A DNA stretch of 64,000 nucleotides, from positions 186,001-250,000 of the forward strand of contig DASRFR010000003.1 of NCBI GenBank assembly GCA_035651455.1, read 5' to 3'. Under the pieces are notes generated by a model that was given only the letters and a program-made list of their open reading frames with translations, was not told the DNA's origin and made no database searches. Shown in pieces: positions 15,209 through 24,738 of this stretch; positions within the stretch are counted from its first letter, which is position 1, and every line of letters starts with the position of its first letter. Position numbers and translations under genes: made by a program. Origin of the DNA: DASRFR01 sp035651455 (GTDB lineage Bacteria > Acidobacteriota > Terriglobia > Terriglobales > Acidobacteriaceae).

Positions 15209-15769
15209 ATGGGCTGGTTACAGAACCGATTCGAAAAGAATTTCCTGATCACGACGGTCGACTACGTTTTTAACTGGGCGCGCAAGTCGGCGTTGTGGCC
15301 CATGACGTTCGGGCTGGCTTGCTGCGCGATCGAAATGATCGCGTCTTCGACGGCGCGCTTCGATATCGCGCGATTTGGTTCGGAGGTGTTTCGCCCCAGC
15401 CCGCGACAGAGCGATCTGATGATTGTGGCGGGCACGGTTACGCTGAAGATGGCGCCGGTCGTCAAGCGAATCTATGACCAGATGCCCGATCCCAAGTGGG
15501 TCATCTCCATGGGAGCGTGTTCATCGGTGGGCGGGCCTTTCAACACGTATGCCGTACTGCAGGGTGTAGACAAGATCGTGCCGACCGATGTGTATGTGAT
15601 CGGTTGTCCGCCGCGGCCGGAGAACTTGTTTTACGCATTGCTAAAGCTGCAGGACAAGATCGACCAGATGACGCTGGCGAAAAGACCTACGGAAGTGCGC
15701 CTCGACGAGAGCATGGTTGAGAACTTCAAACGCCAGGTGATGATCGCACAGACGCTGCAGCCGAAGTAG
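15209..15769 (+). CDS. nuoB: NADH-quinone oxidoreductase subunit B
   Basis: The 186-residue protein matches NuoB throughout: ARKSALWPMTFGLACCAIEMIA, SPRQSDLMIVAGTVTLKMAPV, VISMGACSSVGGPFNTYAVLQG and YVIGCPPRPENL. The four cysteines that bind cluster N2 (CC, GAC, GCPPRP) are present, so it should carry the terminal iron-sulfur cluster of complex I. No other nuo gene is beside it. Either nuoB is separate from the main operon in this genome, or it is an extra copy. Confidence 0.95.
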   Translation: MGWLQNRFEKNFLITTVDYVFNWARKSALWPMTFGLACCAIEMIASSTARFDIARFGSEVFRPSPRQSDLMIVAGTVTLKMAPVVKRIYDQMPDPKWVISMGACSSVGGPFNTYAVLQGVDKIVPTDVYVIGCPPRPENLFYALLKLQDKIDQMTLAKRPTEVRLDESMVENFKRQVMIAQTLQPK

Positions 15770-15780
15770 AGAACTTCGGC
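15760..15780 (+). terminator. Hairpin overlapping the nuoB stop
   Basis: GCCGAAGT (15760-15767) and ACTTCGGC (15773-15780) form a perfect 8-bp stem with a 5-base loop. No T-run follows, so it may attenuate transcription or protect the mRNA end before the Rieske gene. Confidence 0.45.
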
Positions 15781-15830
15781 GCTAGACTGCGGCGGTATCC
15801 CGAGTACTGCTGTCACATGCCGGCCGCCTC

Positions 15831-16136
15831 ATGCCGTACATCAAGCTCACCACGGAATCCGAACTCCCGCCCATTAATGAAGCCCGTGAATTTCCATGCG
15901 GCGAAAAGATGATCTGCGTCGCCAACGTGAATGGGACCATAACGGCAATGGACAACGTGTGCTTGCATCGTGGAGGCCCGCTGGGGCAGGGGATGATCGA
16001 AAAAGGCAAAGTTGTTTGTCCGTGGCACGGATGGGAATGGGACCCGAGCACGGGCGAAGCGGTGCACAATGCTTCGGCGAAAGTGGCGGTCTACCCGATC
16101 AAGAAAGAGAATGGCGAGGTTATGGTGGAAATCTAG
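15831..16136 (+). CDS. Small Rieske [2Fe-2S] ferredoxin-type protein
   Basis: The 101-residue protein is a bare Rieske domain: CLHRGGPLGQG and CPWHGWEWD supply the CXH and CX2H cluster ligands. It has no signal peptide or membrane anchor, so it is cytoplasmic. Such NirD-like or dioxygenase-ferredoxin-like proteins shuttle electrons to an oxygenase or reductase, and none is adjacent. It starts 61 bases after nuoB and may share its transcript. Confidence 0.88.
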   Translation: MPYIKLTTESELPPINEAREFPCGEKMICVANVNGTITAMDNVCLHRGGPLGQGMIEKGKVVCPWHGWEWDPSTGEAVHNASAKVAVYPIKKENGEVMVEI

Positions 16137-16249
16137 ATGTGCGCCGCCCGGCGGACGAACTGCCACTATAACTTACCCATCAAACATTCCACAGTGACAA
16201 GCCGATGGTCCCAGCGCTTCACACGCGGGTTGCCGGACAAGAATTTTTC

Positions 16250-17491
16250 CTAGCCCAGGTACTTGAGAAATCTTCCCGCCTGATTGTCAAAGCCTGGGAA
16301 GACCATGTTCAGATCGTGATTCCCCAAATGCCTATAGGTCGCCTCGCCGATGACGCGGCGAAAGTCGGTGGTAACGGCTAGGTCGCGGCCCTCGTAGAGC
16401 TGTGACTGCTCGAGTCCGGGCCACTGGCCATAGACCTTGCCGCCTTTGACCGGGCCGCCAAGAACAACCATGACATTTGCGTGGCCATGGTCCGTGCCAC
16501 GGTTGCCATTCTCGCGCACGGTGCGGCCGAATTCGGACATGGTGACGACCACGGTGTCTTCGCCGAGATTGCCCAAGTCAGTCCAGAAAGCGGCCAGTGA
16601 GTCTGCAAAGTCGCGCAGCACATTGGCGATCTGTCCCTGGGTGCCGCCTTCGTTTACGTGGTGGTCCCAGCCGCCGATATCGGCGAAGGCAACCTGAACT
16701 CCGAGATTGGCCTTGATGAGCTGAGCCAATTGTTTGAGGCTGTCCCCGAAACGGCCCTTGGGGTAGTTTGCGCCTCGCGCCGGCGTATAGCGGGCAGGAT
16801 CGGCCGATTTCAGCATCTTTACTGCATCGAAAGTCTCTCGGCCAGTACCGTGGAGGACCGCATCCACGGACTGGTCGTACATCGCTTCGAAGGTATTCGC
16901 GATCGGCGCAGCTTTCGCATTTGCCCCGGCGACTCCGAAATCGTTGATGCTGTTGATCGCCACCGCGGGTTGGCTGCCGCTCAGAATGCGGGGCAGCGAT
17001 GGACCGAGTGCGACGGCACGAAAGGCCGCCTTGTCGGGATTTTCGGGCAGGCCGCGCAGACTACGGTTCAGCCAGCCATCGTCGGTTGCCTTTATACCGG
17101 GCGTTCCCGACTCCATGAAGTCCTGGGCGTCAAAATGCGAGCGCGTGGGATCCGGCGAACCGGCTGCATGCACGATGGCCAGCGCCCGCTCCTTCCAGAG
17201 GGGCTGGAATGCCGCCATTGCAGGATGCAGGCCGAAGAAGCCGTCCAGATCGAGCACTGCGTTGCGAGGAATGCTAATGCTTGGACGCTGGGCATAGTAT
17301 GCCGCTTCGGCATGGGGTACGACGATGTTTAGGCCGTCAGCAGCGCCTCGCTGGAAGATAACGACCAGCCGTTTGCTTCGACTGCCCAGCGATTCGGCCC
17401 CGAATGCTGCGCGGGTTAGAAAACTCGGCATCGCCGCGGTACCGACGACCGCGAGAGCGCTATTACGAAGAAACACGCGACGGGTAAGCAT
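16250..17491 (-). CDS. DUF1501 family secreted protein
   Basis: The 413-residue protein starts with a Tat-type signal (MLTRRVFLRNSALAVVGTAA). It has the DUF1501 pattern: RLVVIFQRGAADGLNIVVP, FGLHPAMAAFQPLWKERALAIVHAAGSP, and near the C-terminus DTVVVTMSEFGRTVRENGNRGTDHGHANVMVVLGG. The last motif resembles sulfatase/alkaline-phosphatase-like metal sites. The ATG at 17491 puts the twin Arg at the N-terminus; an upstream in-frame start at 17548 is possible. It is 95 bases downstream of the DUF1800 gene, its usual partner. The pair is widespread but its function is unknown. Confidence 0.9.
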   Translation of the reverse strand: MLTRRVFLRNSALAVVGTAAMPSFLTRAAFGAESLGSRSKRLVVIFQRGAADGLNIVVPHAEAAYYAQRPSISIPRNAVLDLDGFFGLHPAMAAFQPLWKERALAIVHAAGSPDPTRSHFDAQDFMESGTPGIKATDDGWLNRSLRGLPENPDKAAFRAVALGPSLPRILSGSQPAVAINSINDFGVAGANAKAAPIANTFEAMYDQSVDAVLHGTGRETFDAVKMLKSADPARYTPARGANYPKGRFGDSLKQLAQLIKANLGVQVAFADIGGWDHHVNEGGTQGQIANVLRDFADSLAAFWTDLGNLGEDTVVVTMSEFGRTVRENGNRGTDHGHANVMVVLGGPVKGGKVYGQWPGLEQSQLYEGRDLAVTTDFRRVIGEATYRHLGNHDLNMVFPGFDNQAGRFLKYLG

Positions 17492-17586
17492 GTGAAAACC
17501 AGCCTTTATCTTTAGCGGCCCTTCCTTCTTGCGCGACCATCGACTCAAATCAGTCGATTCGCAACGTGGACCTCGATTTCTAACAG

Positions 17587-19617
17587 CTATCTTCGTTGAA
17601 ACTCCGGCGACCCCAAAATCAATCCTGCGATCGCACTCACGTTGGGAGGAGCGATGGGATCATCCAGGCGCCGCTGTGCGACTTGGGGATCATTCAGCTG
17701 CCTGCTAATGGTTTCGTGGGTTTGCCGGGATACATCGCCCCCAAGAAACGAGTTCTCCAACCCGACGAGCACCTGTTGCGCGTCTCCGGCCTTGGCCCCC
17801 GTGTCGAAGAGCTGCTCTGGCTGCACTGTAATGCCTTTCAGCCGGTTCGCGGAAAGCGCCAACGCAAAATTCATGCGGCCGAGGAGAGCCGAGGAGTTCA
17901 CCCAAGTCTCGGCTTTCATGGAATAGCCGGTAGGCGGCTGCATGCCAAACAGCGGCATACCCATGTTGTTCAATTGCCCCAACAGCGGCATGGCATTAGT
18001 TACATCGGCATCGGTGGCGCGCACCGCTGAAACCATGAATTCGAGGGGTGTTTTCACCTTCGCCCGATAAGTGTCGTCCGCCCAAAACTCCGGAGAGCGA
18101 AACATGGTGCGTAGCACCTCGCGGATGTCGCCGTCCTTCTTGAGATATGTCTGCTGCATCTTGCTTACGAGCGACGCCGGGGGATTATCGGAAACAAAGC
18201 GCATCGCCAACTTAGTAGAGATGAACCTGGCGGTGGATGGATTGTGAGCGAGCAGATGAAGCACCTCGATGCCCTCCTTCTCGCCGTGGTTCTTGATCTT
18301 GTGCCCGAGGACACTCTTGTCCCCGGGATCGTGCATGCGCGATTCGAACTTAAATCCCGCGCCATCCTGGGGACGCTCGAGCGTCCAACCGGTAAAGACG
18401 CGCGCGACTTCAGTCACATCTTTCTGCGTGTAACCGCCATTGACTCCGAGCGTGTGAAGCTCCATCAACTCACGGCCGTAGTTTTCATTCAGGCCGCTGC
18501 TACGCTTGCCGGGACCCGCTTTAGTCCGCTTAGCAGGAACCGCGGAATAGAGACGCCGCCTGGCTGGATTCTTCGGGACGCCGCGCGCGATATCGGAGTT
18601 TGGGCCCACGCTGAGCCAGTTATCGAGATAAAAAAGCATGGCGGGGCTGCGAGCCGTGGCCACCAGCAGATCCTCGAACTTGCCGAGAGCATGCGGCCGG
18701 ATGACATCGCGCTCGTAACTAGTGAGCAGGTAGCGATCCGAGCCTTTGCCGATAAACACGTTGAAGTGATTGAACCAGAAATCAGTCATTACTTCGTCGA
18801 GTTGACGCTCACTGTAGATGGCGCGCAGCAGCTTGGCCTGCATGAGTTCCGTGGTAACGACCTGCTGTGGATTATTCAACGCCATCAGGGTCTCTTTCTG
18901 TTGCGGATTGAGACCGTCGAGAAGTTGCTGTCCTTTGGCGCCTCTGAAAGAGCCAACCATTTCATGCCGCTCTTCAGGCGTCATCTTCAGGATTTCTTTG
19001 ACTCGCTGATCGGGAGGGAGGCTTAAAAGCTGCTCGGCATGGATATCCGCGTATAGCTTGTCTTCCCGCGCTTTCGCGAGTTCTGCCGGGCCTGGAGCGG
19101 GAGCAGGCGCCTGGGGCGGTCCGGAGGGCGCAGCGGAGACGAGATTCTCCGCAGCATCCTGTTTACGCTCTCTCTTTTGTTCTAGTCGATCCAGTTGCGC
19201 CTGATAGATCGCGCGCTTCGCTGGATCGGAGGGCAAAGACTGCTTGCCATCCATAATCGCCTTGATTACCTGCGGGGGTGGGAACGCTTCTACCAGTTCG
19301 CGGGTGCTCATTCGCAACGTGCGAAACTGCGTCAGCCGAGCCTCGAGAGCGCTGTCGTCGAGCTTTTCAGGGTGAAGCTGCTGGTCAATCCACTTGTCCA
19401 CACCGATGGCAGTGACCTTTTGCACGTCTCCGGGCCCCGCTCCGAAGGTCAACCGGTTGAGGGCATGCAGCGCTCGCTTCTGTTCAGCCATTTGCGGCGC
19501 GACGGAGGTAGAGTTCTCCTTTTTCTTTCCTGCCGCAAGCTGAACAGACGCGGGTGTCCCCAACGTCAACAGCAAGGCAAACGCAGCGATCTCCCGGCGA
19601 TTCAAAGCCACGAACAA
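17587..19617 (-). CDS. DUF1800 family protein
   Basis: The 676-residue protein has an N-terminal signal-like segment and the DUF1800 signatures RALHALNRLTFGAGPGDVQ, LDEVMTDFWFNHFNVF, LDNWLSVGPN, GLNENYGRELMELHTLGVNGGYTQKDVTEVARVFTGWTL and FRSPEFW. An Ala/Pro-rich, charged insert lies at about 120-190. The DUF1800/DUF1501 pair is common in Planctomycetes, Acidobacteria and others and is probably exported. No biochemical role can be read from the sequence. Confidence 0.9.
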   Translation of the reverse strand: MFVALNRREIAAFALLLTLGTPASVQLAAGKKKENSTSVAPQMAEQKRALHALNRLTFGAGPGDVQKVTAIGVDKWIDQQLHPEKLDDSALEARLTQFRTLRMSTRELVEAFPPPQVIKAIMDGKQSLPSDPAKRAIYQAQLDRLEQKRERKQDAAENLVSAAPSGPPQAPAPAPGPAELAKAREDKLYADIHAEQLLSLPPDQRVKEILKMTPEERHEMVGSFRGAKGQQLLDGLNPQQKETLMALNNPQQVVTTELMQAKLLRAIYSERQLDEVMTDFWFNHFNVFIGKGSDRYLLTSYERDVIRPHALGKFEDLLVATARSPAMLFYLDNWLSVGPNSDIARGVPKNPARRRLYSAVPAKRTKAGPGKRSSGLNENYGRELMELHTLGVNGGYTQKDVTEVARVFTGWTLERPQDGAGFKFESRMHDPGDKSVLGHKIKNHGEKEGIEVLHLLAHNPSTARFISTKLAMRFVSDNPPASLVSKMQQTYLKKDGDIREVLRTMFRSPEFWADDTYRAKVKTPLEFMVSAVRATDADVTNAMPLLGQLNNMGMPLFGMQPPTGYSMKAETWVNSSALLGRMNFALALSANRLKGITVQPEQLFDTGAKAGDAQQVLVGLENSFLGGDVSRQTHETISRQLNDPQVAQRRLDDPIAPPNVSAIAGLILGSPEFQRR

Positions 19618-19682
19618 ACCCCACTCGGCATGAAAAAGGTCCTTACCTTATGAACCCGAAAAGGGCGAAAAGTTGCTATCTG

Positions 19683-19716
19683 GGAGGGCATGAGTGCCGG
19701 AGAGGAGCTGCCCTCC
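19683..19716. repeat. Hairpin between the HD-GYP and DUF1800 genes
   Basis: GGAGGGCA (19683-19690) and TGCCCTCC (19709-19716) form a perfect 8-bp stem with an 18-base loop in the gap between two minus-strand genes. Confidence 0.4.
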
Positions 19717-19825
19717 GCCGCCCGTAAGTGCCGCCACGACAACGGTTTTAGCTGCTGAGGTGCGAGAGTGCCTGGGCTCGAGGTGTCCAACTATTCTGAG
19801 TTCCTGGGAGCAGGTGTAGCAACGG

Positions 19826-21130
19826 CTATGTGAGATAGAGCCGCCCATTGGACATCTTGTGCTGGAGATTGGCGGCAAGCTGATCGATATCGGGAGGGGC
19901 GATGCTCAGCCCCATGCGCTCCTCGAGAAACGGAGTGCGATTGCTGCCGACCGCATCGCGCCGAACCTGCACCAGCAGCGCCTGGATGACATTCGGGTCG
20001 AACTTCTGCGGAGTAAGCCGAACAAGCTCGCTCAATGTTCCACCGACAGAAAGTGGCTCGCGGTAAGGGCGTGCACTGGTCATGGCGTCGAAGGTATCGG
20101 CGACGGCGATGATGCGAACTTCCTTTGGCACTTCTTCCATGGCCAACCGGTCGGGATATCCGGAACCGTCAGCGCGCTCGTGGTGCCAGCGTACTGCTTC
20201 CGGGATACTGGGCCACGGGAATTGAACACCACTCACGATTTCGTGGCCGACGACCGTGTGATCCGCCATCTGACGGAATTCCTCTGCATCGAGCGCGCCG
20301 GGCTTGCCAAACAGGCGTTTGTCGACAGCTACTTTGCCAATGTCGTGCAGGTATCCAGCAGAACGCAGTGCGGCGACCTCGCCTGGCTCCATACCCAGTG
20401 CCTCGGCTATACCAGCGGCGTAGCGTCCGACGCGAAGCGAGTGGCCGTGAATGTTTACGTGCTTGACATCGATCGCAGCCGTGAATGCTTCGAGCGCGTT
20501 GTCATAGAAGCGATGCAGCGAGGCAACCAGCCGCAAATTTTCCGAGACCCGCTGCGCCAAGGTCTGGGTAAGGGAATGGTTCTGCAGCGCGAGGGCAATG
20601 TAGGTGTCGAGCAGATGCAGGGCATCGAGTTCATCGTCACCATAAAGAGCTTCTCCTTCACGGCGACCGAGCATGACGGCGCCGACCAGCTTGTTACGCA
20701 CTTTCAACGGGCCCAGACAGCGAAACAATTCAGGCGCGACGTTGCCATTCAGGCTCAGAAAGATTTCGTAGGTGCTCGCGTTCAGCAGTACCGGGCCTTG
20801 CGCGGCGGCCAGAGCGTGCACATGCTTGGGCAAGAGCGGAATGATCGCGGGCTCCGGCAACATGGCAAACCCGTGTGAGGCAAGGGAGGTCAGCAGGGAA
20901 GGCTTGTCGCTGAACAGAAAGAGCGCAGCCTCAGTCGCCGCAGTCGCCTCCATGACTGTGGAGAGGATAGTGCGCGCCGTTTGCGTAAATTCGCGCTCTG
21001 CCGTCAGCTCAGGACCGAGATCGGAAAGCGCTTCAATTGTGCGTAACAGCCGCCGAAAGTTGTTCTTTTGCACTTGCCACGCGAAGTGGAAGCCACAAAA
21101 AACCAGAGCAGAATGAGAGTAGCAAAGCAA
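19826..21130 (-). CDS. GAF-like plus HD-GYP domain protein, probable c-di-GMP phosphodiesterase
   Basis: The 434-residue protein has an N-terminal GAF-like region (about 25-200: FTQTARTILSTVMEATAATEAALFLFSD, KVRNKLVGAVMLGRR) and a C-terminal HD-GYP domain (about 225-390). The domain carries HGHSLRVGRYAAGIAEALG, YLHDIGKVAVDKRLFGKPG, MADHTVVGHEIV, RWHHERADGSGYPDRL and AVADTFDAMTSARPYRE. These supply the metal ligands and the GYP loop. The enzyme would hydrolyse cyclic di-GMP in response to an unknown GAF ligand. No GGDEF partner is nearby; a PilZ effector is encoded at 43297. Confidence 0.9.
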   Translation of the reverse strand: MLCYSHSALVFCGFHFAWQVQKNNFRRLLRTIEALSDLGPELTAEREFTQTARTILSTVMEATAATEAALFLFSDKPSLLTSLASHGFAMLPEPAIIPLLPKHVHALAAAQGPVLLNASTYEIFLSLNGNVAPELFRCLGPLKVRNKLVGAVMLGRREGEALYGDDELDALHLLDTYIALALQNHSLTQTLAQRVSENLRLVASLHRFYDNALEAFTAAIDVKHVNIHGHSLRVGRYAAGIAEALGMEPGEVAALRSAGYLHDIGKVAVDKRLFGKPGALDAEEFRQMADHTVVGHEIVSGVQFPWPSIPEAVRWHHERADGSGYPDRLAMEEVPKEVRIIAVADTFDAMTSARPYREPLSVGGTLSELVRLTPQKFDPNVIQALLVQVRRDAVGSNRTPFLEERMGLSIAPPDIDQLAANLQHKMSNGRLYLT

Positions 21131-21257
21131 TCACCGCTATAGGTTAGTTAGTTTGGTGCCGAAACGCGTCGTTGGCTGCATCTGGAGCGCCTAGAACGAT
21201 ATTGATCAATGTGGCTCTACATGCCACGTCGGTGTACGAGGTGCCCAAAATGTTATG

Positions 21258-22013
21258 TCAAAAGTGTTGCTGAAGATCGGAAAAGCGATCGACAACCAGC
21301 AAGCGGCCCGGTGCTTGCGGCTCGGCAACATCGCCGTTCTCCAGGATCCAGGTATTGCCATGCGGTACAAAAACGGCATTCAGGCCCGCCGCCAACGCGG
21401 GATTGATGTCCGAATTGGGACTGTTCCCTACCATCCAGGTTGTGTCGGCTACCAGGCCGTATTTTGAGGCAATCGATCGGTAAACCGCCGTGTCTTTCTC
21501 GGCCACAATCTCGACCGCTTCGAAATAATCTTTCACTCCGGAACGCTCGATCTTGCCCGACTGTTCGGCGAAGTTGCCTTTCGTCATCATGATCAGATGA
21601 TGCTTCTGCGAAAGATACTGGAGAGTCTCGGGGACGTCGGGCAGCATTTCGATCGGGTGCTCGGCGACAGCGTGGGCAAAGCTGCGAATTTTAACGTGCA
21701 ATTCGGGCGTGACCGGTTCTGTAGCCAGGCGTTCAAAAGTCTCTACCAGGGAGTGCGCGAAGCTGTGCAGCCCGTAGCCATGGGTAAGAATGGATTCGCG
21801 CTCCACCTGGTTGAGGATTTCGCGCACCTGCTGTGGGGAATATTCGCGGTGATCGAGAAAGGAAATGAAGTCGCCAATCGCGCGCTCGAAATAGATGTTG
21901 TTCTCCCAGAGCGTGTCATCGGCATCGATCAACAAAGTTTGTGCACCGTTCTGTTCCGAATCGAGCATTGCGCGAACCATGATATCCATTCTGAGGGTCG
22001 GGACGCGAGCCAT
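21258..22013 (-). CDS. HAD-superfamily hydrolase
   Basis: The 251-residue protein carries the HAD motifs: LLIDADDTLWENN (nucleophile Asp and acid-base Asp), MTKGN (motif II Thr and nearby residues) and WMVGNSPNSDINPALAAGL (motif IV). It resembles phosphoglycolate phosphatase or YjjG-like enzymes, but the substrate is unknown. The divergent gene starts only 41 bases away, and no ribosome site supports 22013. A start at 21989, 21980 or 21968 (MLDSEQNGAQ) is equally possible. Confidence 0.85.
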   Translation of the reverse strand: MARVPTLRMDIMVRAMLDSEQNGAQTLLIDADDTLWENNIYFERAIGDFISFLDHREYSPQQVREILNQVERESILTHGYGLHSFAHSLVETFERLATEPVTPELHVKIRSFAHAVAEHPIEMLPDVPETLQYLSQKHHLIMMTKGNFAEQSGKIERSGVKDYFEAVEIVAEKDTAVYRSIASKYGLVADTTWMVGNSPNSDINPALAAGLNAVFVPHGNTWILENGDVAEPQAPGRLLVVDRFSDLQQHF

Positions 22014-22054
22014 CCGGAGGTGGCGATGTGTGGCTCTGTTAGAATTTAGTTTTT

Positions 22055-23791
22055 ATGAGAACCCAGGGCGTGGTTCCCTTTCTCTGCTGCGTGATTTTAA
22101 TCTTTTCCATGAACAGTTCAGGATCAGCGCAGAAAATCAGAAATCGCAAAGAACCGATAGCAATGACGGGCTCCGCCGCGCACGGCGCCGCATCGGCCGG
22201 CATGTACGTGGTTCCGGACATCGCGGAGCGGGTGGCGAAGTTTCGCCGAGTGGAGATGCCGTTCCGTTCCGCGGGGCTCAGCGCCCGCGAGATCAGGATG
22301 GTGGGCAAACTGGTCGAAGCCTGCCGCAATCTTGAAAGCATCTACTGGCGGCAGAGCGATCCCGACGCGTTGATACTGTACCAGTCCCTGGCTGGGAGCA
22401 AGAGCCCGCGAGACATCCATCTTCGTCGATATTTGTGGATTAATGCGTCGCGTTTTGACCTGCTGGAAGGGAATAAACCGTTCGTCGGCGAGCAACCGAT
22501 GTCGCCGGGACATGGCTTTTATCCCCAGGGACTCACGCGGGAGAAGGTCGAGCAGTACGTCAAAGATCATCCCGAGCAGAAAGAGGCGCTCTATAGTTCG
22601 ACGACGGTGGTGCGTTGGCACGGCGACGATCTGGAAGCGCTGCCCTATCACATCGCATACCGCTCGTTTCTTGAGCCCGCGGCCGATGCCCTGCGAGAGG
22701 CGGCAGAACTGAGTTCGGATGCCGCATTTGCCAATTTTTTACGGCTCCGCGCTGACGCTTTGCTGAACGACGATTACTACCCCAGCGACCTCGCGTGGCT
22801 GGATTTAAAAGATCCGAAGATCGACATCATTTTTGCCCCGTACGAAACCTACACGGACGAGCTGCTGGGAGTGAAGGGTTCGTACGGTGCGGCGGTCTTA
22901 GTGCGCAATGCGGAAGAGAGCAAGAAGGTGGCGATGTTCCAGAAGTACGAGGCACAAATCCAGGACTCGTTGCCACTGAGCGCGGAGGACAAGCCGTCAA
23001 AGCAGGGATTAGAAACCCCCATGGAAGTAATGGACGCGCCGTTCCGCGCGGCTGACTTGACCCATGGCTACCAGGCCGTAGCTGACAACCTGCCGAACGA
23101 TCCTCGCATTCATGAAAAGAAAGGGACGAAGAAGATTTTTTTCAAGAACTTTATGGATGCGCGGGTGGATTACGTAATTCTGCCTGTCGCGCGAAGGCTG
23201 ATGGCGCCGGAACAGGCGGCCAAGGTGACGGGAGAAGCTTACCTGCTGGGCACAATCATGCACGAGATCTCGCATGGTTTGGGACCGGCATTTGCGCGCA
23301 CGGCGAGCGGAAAAACCAGCATTCGCGAGGCAATCGGCCCGATGTACAGTGGCCTTGAAGAGGCCAAGGCAGACGTGGTGGGCATGTATGCTCTGAAATG
23401 GCTGGTCGACCATGGCGCGCTGCCGAAGGAGAAACTCGAAGAATATTACGCGTCACAGGTAGGCGGGTTGTTGCGGACGGTTCGCTTCGGGGTGGCGGAA
23501 GCACACTCCCAGGCGGAGATGATGGAGTTCAACTACCTGCTAGAACGCGGCGCTGTGAAGCGCACGGCTACGGGACGATACGCGATTGACTTCGCAAAGA
23601 TGCCGGACGCATTCGCGGATCTTGCCAAGGAATTACTGGAAATTGAGGCGACTGGCGACCGGCAGAGAGCAGAGAATTGGTTCCAGAAATACGACACAAT
23701 GCCGGACGACCTGAAAACCGCACTGAAGACGACCCGCGACATTCCAGTCGATATAGATCCGGTGTTCTCGTTTCCACAAACAGTGAGGTAG
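22055..23791 (+). CDS. M49-type (dipeptidyl-peptidase III-like) zinc metallopeptidase
   Basis: The 578-residue protein has a signal-like N-terminus. Its zinc site reads HEISHGLGP, followed about 50 residues later by EEAKADVVG. The second motif matches the M49 EEXRAE/D element. The first is a five-residue HEXXH, where most DPP III enzymes have a six-residue HEXXGH. As I recall, bacterial DPP III with HEISH is known from Caldithrix. The family removes dipeptides from the N-terminus of short peptides. The C-terminal KYDTMP segment is typical of the bacterial homologues. Confidence 0.83.
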   Translation: MRTQGVVPFLCCVILIFSMNSSGSAQKIRNRKEPIAMTGSAAHGAASAGMYVVPDIAERVAKFRRVEMPFRSAGLSAREIRMVGKLVEACRNLESIYWRQSDPDALILYQSLAGSKSPRDIHLRRYLWINASRFDLLEGNKPFVGEQPMSPGHGFYPQGLTREKVEQYVKDHPEQKEALYSSTTVVRWHGDDLEALPYHIAYRSFLEPAADALREAAELSSDAAFANFLRLRADALLNDDYYPSDLAWLDLKDPKIDIIFAPYETYTDELLGVKGSYGAAVLVRNAEESKKVAMFQKYEAQIQDSLPLSAEDKPSKQGLETPMEVMDAPFRAADLTHGYQAVADNLPNDPRIHEKKGTKKIFFKNFMDARVDYVILPVARRLMAPEQAAKVTGEAYLLGTIMHEISHGLGPAFARTASGKTSIREAIGPMYSGLEEAKADVVGMYALKWLVDHGALPKEKLEEYYASQVGGLLRTVRFGVAEAHSQAEMMEFNYLLERGAVKRTATGRYAIDFAKMPDAFADLAKELLEIEATGDRQRAENWFQKYDTMPDDLKTALKTTRDIPVDIDPVFSFPQTVR

Positions 23792-23824
23792 CGATACCCG
23801 AGATTGGGCTTCCGGTGGTTGTGA

Positions 23825-24679
23825 TTATGCCACCCAGTCGAGCGTGGCGGGGTGAGGAATAATGCCCGCGCGATAACCCATGGCCAACAAACGTTGCACC
23901 GCTTCACGGCCATCCGAACCGTAGTCGAGCGTCCGCTCGTTCACATACATGCCGACAAACTTGTCGGCGGACTGAGTATCGAGATCGCGGGCGAATTGCA
24001 TAGCATAGGCCAGGGCGGTCTCACGGTGATCCAGCGCGTATTGAATGCTTTCGCGCAAGGCAGCGGCCACGCTGCTTATCAATTCCGGGCCAAGGCTTCG
24101 GCGAATGGCATTGCCGCCCAGGGGCAGCGGCAATCCAGTGACTTTGTGCCACCAGCGGCCGAGATCGACGACCCGGTGCAAGCCAGACTTTGCATACGTG
24201 AGCTGACCTTCGTGAATGATCAAACCCGCTTCGTGCTTGCCCTGGAGAACCTGGGGGATAATCTGATCGAAAGGGACGACCTCGGTTTGAATGCCCGGAG
24301 CGAATAACTGCAGGGCGAGGTACGCGGTGGTGAGCTTCCCGGGTATTGCAATCGTCTTGCTCTTGACCTCCGACTCCGAGAAAGCGCGCGGCGAGACGAT
24401 CATGGGCCCGTAGCCTTCGCCCACACTGCCACCGCTGGGGAGAAGCGCGTACTTGTCCTGGATGTACGGGTAAGCATGAAACGAAATTGCGGTGACGTCG
24501 TAGACGCCTTCCATGGCCATGCGATTCAGGCTCTCGATATCGCAAAGAGTATGCGTGAACCGCAGGCCGGCGGCCCGCACCTTGTTGGTGGCCAGGCCGT
24601 AGAACATGAAAGCGTCGTCGGAATCCGGGCTGTGGGCAATGGTGATTTCACGGCTTTGAACACTGGGCGTACTGCTCAT
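23825..24679 (-). CDS. mqnD: 1,4-dihydroxy-6-naphthoate synthase (futalosine menaquinone pathway)
   Basis: The protein of about 284 residues matches MqnD: ITIAHSPDSDDAFMFYGLA, GVYDVTAISFHAYPYI, YALLPSGGSVGEGYGP and AGLIIHEGQLTY. MqnD converts cyclic dehypoxanthinyl futalosine into 1,4-dihydroxy-6-naphthoate, so the cell makes menaquinone by the futalosine route. This fits a menaquinol-driven cytochrome island. The start at 24679 has GGGGAAG upstream. An in-frame ATG at 24742 overlaps the bioY stop as ATGA and would add 21 residues with translational coupling. Confidence 0.9.
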   Translation of the reverse strand: MSSTPSVQSREITIAHSPDSDDAFMFYGLATNKVRAAGLRFTHTLCDIESLNRMAMEGVYDVTAISFHAYPYIQDKYALLPSGGSVGEGYGPMIVSPRAFSESEVKSKTIAIPGKLTTAYLALQLFAPGIQTEVVPFDQIIPQVLQGKHEAGLIIHEGQLTYAKSGLHRVVDLGRWWHKVTGLPLPLGGNAIRRSLGPELISSVAAALRESIQYALDHRETALAYAMQFARDLDTQSADKFVGMYVNERTLDYGSDGREAVQRLLAMGYRAGIIPHPATLDWVA

Positions 24680-24738
24680 ATTTTCTGCTTCCCCGGTGTG
24701 ACGCTCACCGGTGGTCCGCTCAAGCGCGCTGAGATTAC

